From: an uncultured Bacteroidota bacterium
GTDB taxonomy: Bacteria > Bacteroidota > Bacteroidia > Chitinophagales > Chitinophagaceae
Direction of reading: 5' to 3'
NCBI GenBank assembly: GCA_903926605.1
Contig: CAIYJV010000089.1
Location: 1 to 40,292, forward strand
DNA length: 40,292 nucleotides
Shown: positions 35,531-40,292 of the stretch, piece by piece
How positions within the stretch are numbered: position 1 is the first letter of the stretch
Layout: every line of letters begins with the position of its first letter
Position numbers and translations under genes: made by a program
Notes under the pieces: generated by a model
What the model was told of the DNA's origin: nothing
The model's input: the letters and a program-made list of their open reading frames with translations, nothing else
Database searches by the model: none

Positions 35531-36616
35531 TTATTTCCAGTAGGTATTTATCTGGTTTTCGCATTTTTCATGCGCCGGGCGGTGCTTGTCCGCATACCAT
35601 TTCGCTGTCCATTCTATAGCTTGTCGCGCATCCAACTGTGGCTTCCATCCCAGATGTTCAAAAGCTTTCGCGCTGTCCAGCAACAGCAGGTTGGCCTCAT
35701 GAGGCGCGTTTATCTGCTTGTCTGACTGGAAGCTACCTGTACCGAAAGACTCCAGGAAAATATGGGTCAACGCCTCTACCGACAACATATCGGCAGGATC
35801 GGGCCCGAAATTATAAGCGGTGCAAAAATCCATAGGGTTTTCTGTCATCCGGGCCGCAAGTAGTAAATAGGCTCCCAGTGGCTCAATTACATGCTGCCAT
35901 GGCCTTACCGATGCGGGGTTTCGCAGGCCCACAGGTTGACCTACTGCCAAAGCCCTGACAATATCGGGGATGATACGGTCGTCAGAAAAATCGCCACCGC
36001 CTATCACGTTCCCCGCTCTGGCGGCAGCTATGCTTTTGTTATGCCGTGAATAATCTCCGGGATTAAAAAACGATCTTCTGTACGACTCGATCACAATTTC
36101 AGCAGAAGCCTTGCTCGCCGAATATGGGTCGTAACCACCCAGTTTGTCGTCTTCCTTGAACGGAATGCCACGTTCCGGATTATCGTACACTTTGTCGGTA
36201 GTGATCATTACGGCTATACAGGGTTCCCGATAGGCATGGAGCGCATCCAGCACATGGGCGGTTCCCTGAGCATTTACCATAAATGTGTACGATGGCAGTT
36301 CGTATCCACGCCTTACCAATGCCTGAGCGGCAAGGTGAAACACAAAATGAGGTTCGAAACGGACCAGCTCGGATTGCAATTTTTGCTTGTCACAAATATC
36401 ACCTATGACGGAACTGTAACAAAGTTTGTCACCATTTACCTGATGATACAGGTCATGGTCTTTTTCAGGAGCAAGCGAATAACCCTTTACCACTGCACCC
36501 AACCGGTGCAGCATTTGCAACAACCAGGCTCCCTTGAACCCCGTATGCCCCGTCAGGAACACACGCTTGCCATTAAACACCGATCGCAGGTACTGCTCGG
36601 TCACCACTTTTTCCAT
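35531..36616 (-). CDS. rfbG: CDP-glucose 4,6-dehydratase
   Basis: The 361-residue short-chain dehydrogenase has the NAD-binding TGHTGFKGAW motif near the N-terminus (TGxxGxxG), the conserved ITTDKVYDN and the catalytic YSASK. The spacing and ARAGNVIGGGDFS fit the CDP-glucose dehydratase subfamily. It makes CDP-4-keto-6-deoxyglucose from CDP-glucose. It overlaps rfbF by 16 bp upstream and is followed by the epimerase after 28 bp, so the operon order matches the pathway order. Length is normal. Confidence 0.94.
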   Translation of the reverse strand: MEKVVTEQYLRSVFNGKRVFLTGHTGFKGAWLLQMLHRLGAVVKGYSLAPEKDHDLYHQVNGDKLCYSSVIGDICDKQKLQSELVRFEPHFVFHLAAQALVRRGYELPSYTFMVNAQGTAHVLDALHAYREPCIAVMITTDKVYDNPERGIPFKEDDKLGGYDPYSASKASAEIVIESYRRSFFNPGDYSRHNKSIAAARAGNVIGGGDFSDDRIIPDIVRALAVGQPVGLRNPASVRPWQHVIEPLGAYLLLAARMTENPMDFCTAYNFGPDPADMLSVEALTHIFLESFGTGSFQSDKQINAPHEANLLLLDSAKAFEHLGWKPQLDARQAIEWTAKWYADKHRPAHEKCENQINTYWK

Positions 36617-37374
36617 AAAGGTTCTGTTTGCCAGAGATTTTCCAATTCTTCTTTGTCACGCAACGTGTCCATACACTTCCAGAAGTGATGATGGCGGTAC
36701 GCGGCTATCTGCCTGTCTTTTGCGAGGTCGTCCATAGGCTGGCGCTCCCACATGACATCGTCTGCGTCGTCATGAAGATATTTTGCGATTCCAGGCTCAA
36801 TGACAAAGAATCCACCATTTATCCATGTACCAGAATCCGCAGGCTTTTCTTCGAAACTGCCTATCACACCCTGGTCATCCATTTTTATCACGCCAAACCT
36901 GCTGGTTGCCTGTATGGCTGTCATAGTGCATATCTTGCCGCTTTCACGGTGAAATTTAAGCAACTCATCTATATTCACATCACTCACGCCATCTCCGTAG
37001 GTGAGCATAAAAGGCTCGTTACCCACATAGGGTAAGACCCTCTTAAGCCTTCCTGCCGTCATGGTATCCAGACCGGTATCAATAAGAGAAACCTTAAAAG
37101 GCTCTGACGAGTTTTTATGCACCTCGAGCGAATTGTTCGAAAGGTCTACTGTTATGTCTGCATTGTGCATAAAGTAATTGGCAAAATACTCCTTTATCTG
37201 CCAGCCCTTGTATCCCAGGCAAATAATGAAATCCGTATGTCCATAAGCCGCATAAATTTTCATTATGTGCCAAAGTATAGGCTTACCTCCTATTTCTATC
37301 ATTGGCTTGGGGCGTAATGAAGATTCCTCAGAAATCCGGGTGCCCCTGCCTCCTGCAAAAATGACCACTTTCAT
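36601..37374 (-). CDS. rfbF: Glucose-1-phosphate cytidylyltransferase
   Basis: From ATG 37374 the 257-residue protein starts MKVVIFAGGRGTRISEES, the nucleotide-binding loop, followed by RPKPMIEIGGKPILWHIM. YGDGVSDVNI holds the metal-binding aspartate, and FEEKP and WINGGFFV are conserved. The enzyme joins glucose 1-phosphate and CTP to give CDP-glucose. A longer start at 37434 would add an unrelated tail, so the inner ATG is chosen. TATCTTTG on the minus strand (37387-37380) lies just before it, a possible nearly leaderless promoter. It is the first gene of a four-gene operon. Confidence 0.95.
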   Translation of the reverse strand: MKVVIFAGGRGTRISEESSLRPKPMIEIGGKPILWHIMKIYAAYGHTDFIICLGYKGWQIKEYFANYFMHNADITVDLSNNSLEVHKNSSEPFKVSLIDTGLDTMTAGRLKRVLPYVGNEPFMLTYGDGVSDVNIDELLKFHRESGKICTMTAIQATSRFGVIKMDDQGVIGSFEEKPADSGTWINGGFFVIEPGIAKYLHDDADDVMWERQPMDDLAKDRQIAAYRHHHFWKCMDTLRDKEELENLWQTEPLWKKW

Positions 37375-37676
37375 AACAACAAAGATAATTGCAAAAACAC
37401 CATTTGAACTATTGATTTTTTTGCTATTTAACATTCAATTCGGTATCGTTTTGTTCGTTTAACGCCATTTTTTGAAACATGTGGTATACCGCCCGGACCA
37501 TCTTTCCAAAGAAAATGACAATTACTTTTTTTGCAGGCTGACTTTTGATACAGGGGTTAACCAGCCATAGACATGATATTCCAAAAAATATAAACCAGTT
37601 GTGATAGCCAAAAAATACTTTCCACTATCTAAAATATGCTATATTGCACCCATTAATCACGAAAAAAACAAACAAA
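37375..37676. other. Divergent intergenic region of rfbF and the 68-aa gene
   Basis: The 302 bp hold the rfbF TATCTTTG element at the left and a weaker site (TTTC, 18-base spacer, TATATTGC at 37640-37647) for the rightward gene. The palindrome GGTATACC lies near 37482. No gene seen. Confidence 0.4.
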
Positions 37677-37883
37677 ATGGACAGCACAAAAATGATTAAA
37701 GCATATTGCCTGAAAACGAAAGAAAAGAATGTTCCTATGCATGATGCAGTGGTTACGAAGACCGCAAAGGGTGGTTATATTGCCAATGGCAATGACGGTA
37801 AAGGAAACAAAATGGCCGCTATCATGAGCGAAGCAAAGGCACTTCAGGCTATTGCCGACGGTGTAGCTAAGAAAGGCTTCTGA
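37677..37883 (+). CDS. Small conserved-looking protein, possible cysteine-poor zinc-ribbon relative (68 aa)
   Basis: ATG 37677 starts a 68-residue protein with the central segment AYCLKTKEKNVPMHDAVVTK and NGNDGKGNKMAAIM. The layout resembles DUF5679-like zinc ribbons (YC.KC..K..M.....T..G......C..CG.KM), but the second cysteine of the first pair is threonine and the second CxxCG pair is NDGKG. If the relation is right, metal binding has been lost. The C-terminal tail SEAKALQAIADGVAKKGF looks helical. The gene has its own perfect terminator and a divergent position, so it is probably transcribed alone and possibly strongly. The function is unknown; nucleic-acid binding is a guess from the 11 lysines. 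Confidence 0.7.
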   Translation: MDSTKMIKAYCLKTKEKNVPMHDAVVTKTAKGGYIANGNDGKGNKMAAIMSEAKALQAIADGVAKKGF

Positions 37884-37900
37884 TCAACTTATTTTTTTAG

Positions 37901-37930
37901 AAATGGGCCCAATATGGGCCCATTTTTGTT
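37901..37930 (+). terminator. Strong intrinsic terminator
   Basis: AAATGGGCCCA (37901-37911) and TGGGCCCATTT (37915-37925) form an 11-bp perfect stem with a 3-base loop, followed by more T residues. It ends the transcript of the 68-aa gene, 18 bp after its stop. Confidence 0.9.
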
Positions 37931-37982
37931 TTACCACCGCAAAACTATTTGGGGCATGTACTTTATACAAAAGTTCATTAGT

Positions 37983-37990
37983 TATCTTTG
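37983..37990 (+). promoter_or_regulatory. purH promoter -7 element
   Basis: TATCTTTG matches TAnnTTTG, 19 bases before the purH ATG. A TTTG at 37948-37951 lies 31 bases upstream, too far for normal spacing, so only the -7 box is supported. Confidence 0.4.
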
Positions 37991-38008
37991 CCGCAAAAAA
38001 TATTTGTA

Positions 38009-39523
38009 ATGGATCGTTCCATCGGGTCTGCCCTCATTTCTGTTTTCAACAAAACCGGCCTTGAGCCAATTGTAAAAAAACTATCCCAACTCAATGTACG
38101 CCTGTATTCTACAGGTGGAACACAGAAATTTATCGAAGACCTTGGAATTCCCGTAACTGCGGTCGAGTCGCTCACCAGCTATCCTTCTATTCTTGGGGGT
38201 CGCGTAAAAACGCTGCACCCCAAAGTATTCGGGGGCATACTGGCGCGTAGGAACCTACCCCAGGATCTGGAGCAACTGGCCACATACGAAATTCCGCAGC
38301 TAGACCTGGTTATCGTGGATCTGTACCCTTTTGAGGATACGCTGAAAGAAACTGACGACGAACAAAAAATAATTGAGAAAATAGATATCGGCGGTGTATC
38401 GCTCATACGAGCTGCGGCAAAAAACTTCAGCGACGTATGCGTGGTTGCGGCACGCAGTCAGTACGAGTACCTGGAACAATTGCTCTCTGAAAAAAATGGT
38501 GTCACTTCGAGGGACGATAGAAAAAAAATGGCAAAGATGGCATTTGCTGAATGCGCGCATTACGATGTGGCCATTGCCAATTATTTTGCCAGGGAAGAAA
38601 AAAACGATTTTTTCCAGCTTTCCGTTCCTCATCTGCAAACGCTGAGATATGGCGAAAACCCACACCAATCTGCTGCATTTTATGGTGATATCAACGAAGT
38701 TTTTACGATGCTGAACGGAAAGGAACTATCATTTAATAATCTTGTAGACATAGACGCAGCCTGCAAACTGATAGCAGAATTCAGCGACCCGGCCTTTGCG
38801 GTAATAAAGCATACCAATGTGTGCGGCTTGGCGGTGCGCGAAAACCTGCTCAAAGCATGGGAAGACGCGCTTGCCGGTGACCCGGAAAGCGCGTTTGGCG
38901 GCATTCTCGTTACCAATAGCCATGTGACAACGGAAGTAGCAACAAAAATAAATGAGCTGTTTTTCGAAATTCTGGTTGCGCCTGGCTTCGAAGATGCCGC
39001 ACTGGATATTTTAAAATCAAAGAAAAACAGGATCCTGTTGCAACAGAAAAAAGCAATAGAAAACCACGGTGACTATAAAAATATTCTGAATGGCACGCTG
39101 GTTCAGGGTCCCGACAAATCTAACTTTCTGGAGTGGAATGAATGTGGCGCCCGGAGCAGTGATGACCGTGAGCGTGAAGACCTGTTGTTTGCTAATATTG
39201 TGTGCAAGCACCTGAAATCAAATGCCATAGCCATAGTTAAAAACAAGCAACTCATTGGCAAGGGCTGCGGTCAGACCAGCCGTATAGATGCCTTGAGAAA
39301 CGCAATTGAAAAAGGAAAGCAATTCGGGTTCGAGTTGGAGGGTTCGGTTTTTGCTTCAGACGCGTTTTTCCCTTTCGACGATTGCGTACGAATTGCATTT
39401 GAGGCCGGCATCAGATCGGTTATTCATCCCGGTGGTTCAGTGAGAGACGCAGACAGCATTAAATTCTGCCGCGAGCACAATATGGTAATGGTAATTACGG
39501 GCTCGCGTCACTTTAGGCACTAA
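38009..39523 (+). CDS. purH: Bifunctional AICAR formyltransferase / IMP cyclohydrolase
   Basis: The 504-residue enzyme has the N-terminal IMP cyclohydrolase domain (SALISVFNKTGL, STGGTQKFI, LGGRVKTLHPKVFGGILARR) and the C-terminal AICAR formyltransferase domain (LRYGENPHQSAAFY, the catalytic KHTNVCG, GCGQTSRIDA, SDAFFPFDD, VIHPGGSVRD). It catalyses the last two steps of purine synthesis. KHTNVCG is a mild variant of the common KHNNPCG and keeps the catalytic lysine and histidine. ATG 38009 is preferred; a TTG at 37988 is inside the likely promoter box. It is a single gene here, without purM, purN or purD nearby. Confidence 0.96.
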   Translation: MDRSIGSALISVFNKTGLEPIVKKLSQLNVRLYSTGGTQKFIEDLGIPVTAVESLTSYPSILGGRVKTLHPKVFGGILARRNLPQDLEQLATYEIPQLDLVIVDLYPFEDTLKETDDEQKIIEKIDIGGVSLIRAAAKNFSDVCVVAARSQYEYLEQLLSEKNGVTSRDDRKKMAKMAFAECAHYDVAIANYFAREEKNDFFQLSVPHLQTLRYGENPHQSAAFYGDINEVFTMLNGKELSFNNLVDIDAACKLIAEFSDPAFAVIKHTNVCGLAVRENLLKAWEDALAGDPESAFGGILVTNSHVTTEVATKINELFFEILVAPGFEDAALDILKSKKNRILLQQKKAIENHGDYKNILNGTLVQGPDKSNFLEWNECGARSSDDREREDLLFANIVCKHLKSNAIAIVKNKQLIGKGCGQTSRIDALRNAIEKGKQFGFELEGSVFASDAFFPFDDCVRIAFEAGIRSVIHPGGSVRDADSIKFCREHNMVMVITGSRHFRH

Positions 39524-39534
39524 TTGAAATTACC

Positions 39535-40292
39535 TTAGCGGAAATAGATTCTAAAACTTGTGCCCTTGCCGGGTTCGCTTTCCACTTCTATGTTTCCACC
39601 CATTGCTTCTACCTGATACTTGGTCAGGAACAGGCCTATGCCTTTTGCGTCTGCATTGGTATGAAACGTCTTGTACATACCAAACAACTTGCTGCCATGG
39701 CGTGAAAGGTCTATTCCAATTCCGTTGTCAGAAATTATCAATACCCATTTAGCCACACCATGCGGTGGTTGGATCCGGTTGCACCGAATATTTATCTCAG
39801 GGTGACGGTCGGGGTGACTATACTTGATGGCGTTACTCAAAAAATTGAGTATCACGCTGTCCAGATAAGCCGGATTGTAATGAATAATCACATCATCCTT
39901 GACATGATTGTAAATCTGAGCACTCTTCTGCGAAATCTGCGTATTCAGGACCGTAAATGCATGATTGATGTGCGTATTCAGCACCAGTGGCTTTACGTCC
40001 ACGTTTACGGCGTTCTGCATGGCTACCACATCGTTCAGGTGATGCATGGTTTCGTTCAGCATATCCGACGCCGTGTTCAGCATCCGCAGAAATTCCTTTA
40101 TTTCTTCCGGATCCTGACTTTCATCAACCATTTTAAGAAGGCTGTGAATGTTTACCGCATGCATTCGCAAATTGTGAGAAACAATGTAGGAGAAATTCAA
40201 CAACCGCTTGTTTTGTTCGGTCGCCATTTTGTAAGATCCATTCAGCTCCAGCTCCAGAAGCTTGTTTTCCGTAATATCCTGAATGGTACCAA
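39535..40292 (-). CDS. PAS-type sensor histidine kinase, N-terminal part outside window
   Basis: The frame is open to the right edge; the first visible residues, GTIQDITENKLLELEL, are the end of a PAS domain. The phosphoacceptor region is FSYIVSHNLRMH, with the histidine in SHNLR. The ATPase domain has the N box NFLSNAIKYSHP, the G1 box DNGIGID and the G2 box GIGLFLTK. No membrane segment is in the visible part. It should phosphorylate itself and then a response regulator not identified here. It converges with purH, with 11 bp between the ends. It cannot be assigned to the NtrC-type regulator at 19.2 kb, which is 19 kb away. Confidence 0.9.
   Translation of the reverse strand, partial: GTIQDITENKLLELELNGSYKMATEQNKRLLNFSYIVSHNLRMHAVNIHSLLKMVDESQDPEEIKEFLRMLNTASDMLNETMHHLNDVVAMQNAVNVDVKPLVLNTHINHAFTVLNTQISQKSAQIYNHVKDDVIIHYNPAYLDSVILNFLSNAIKYSHPDRHPEINIRCNRIQPPHGVAKWVLIISDNGIGIDLSRHGSKLFGMYKTFHTNADAKGIGLFLTKYQVEAMGGNIEVESEPGKGTSFRIYFR

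Overview
The window looks like chromosomal DNA of a free-living member of the phylum Bacteroidota, probably near the Chitinophagaceae. Four secreted proteins end in type IX secretion (T9SS) C-terminal sorting domains. Ribosome binding sites are weak or absent. Several start regions carry the Bacteroidota promoter element TAnnTTTG, with an upstream TTTG in two cases. No rRNA, tRNA or CRISPR array was found by eye.

Positions 1 to about 12,540 look like an accessory region. It holds the end of a large superfamily 1 helicase-nuclease cut by the window edge, a 172-bp pair of IS21-like transposon ends, a response-regulator fragment without its N-terminal third, about 800 bp of decayed DNA, and two overlapping surface-protein genes. 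The first encodes 2726 residues (six NHL blades, about 16 Ig-like modules, a probable beta-helix and a sorting domain). The second is a smaller NHL protein. Base composition becomes visibly more GC-rich inside the last 280 bp of that second gene and stays so to the right. A 690-bp gene-poor stretch follows (12,816-13,505) with repeated GTAAC motifs and an orphan promoter in front of a strong hairpin.

Positions 13,506-24,000 carry mainly core genes: a polysaccharide flippase divergent from a GT-B glycosyltransferase, hutU followed by ispF, a small unknown protein, an NtrC-type sigma-54 activator, a TPR lipoprotein with rpe, and a T9SS cargo protein. At 23,960-30,955 lies a second giant T9SS protein with 20 tandem Ig-like modules and a GEVED-like domain.

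Positions 31,000-40,292 hold a Mn-type superoxide dismutase, the deoC-SPOR-M20 peptidase run, a CDP-deoxysugar operon (rfbF, rfbG, rfbC-like) that ends in the tRNA-modification gene tsaE, a 68-residue protein that resembles a zinc ribbon without its cysteines, purH, and the C-terminal part of a PAS-type histidine kinase cut by the right edge.

Together the window combines a surface theme (giant T9SS adhesin-like proteins, polysaccharide export, nucleotide-sugar synthesis) with dispersed housekeeping genes. The least explained parts are the 2-3.2 kb scar, the 12.5-13.5 kb gap and the cysteine-poor small protein.
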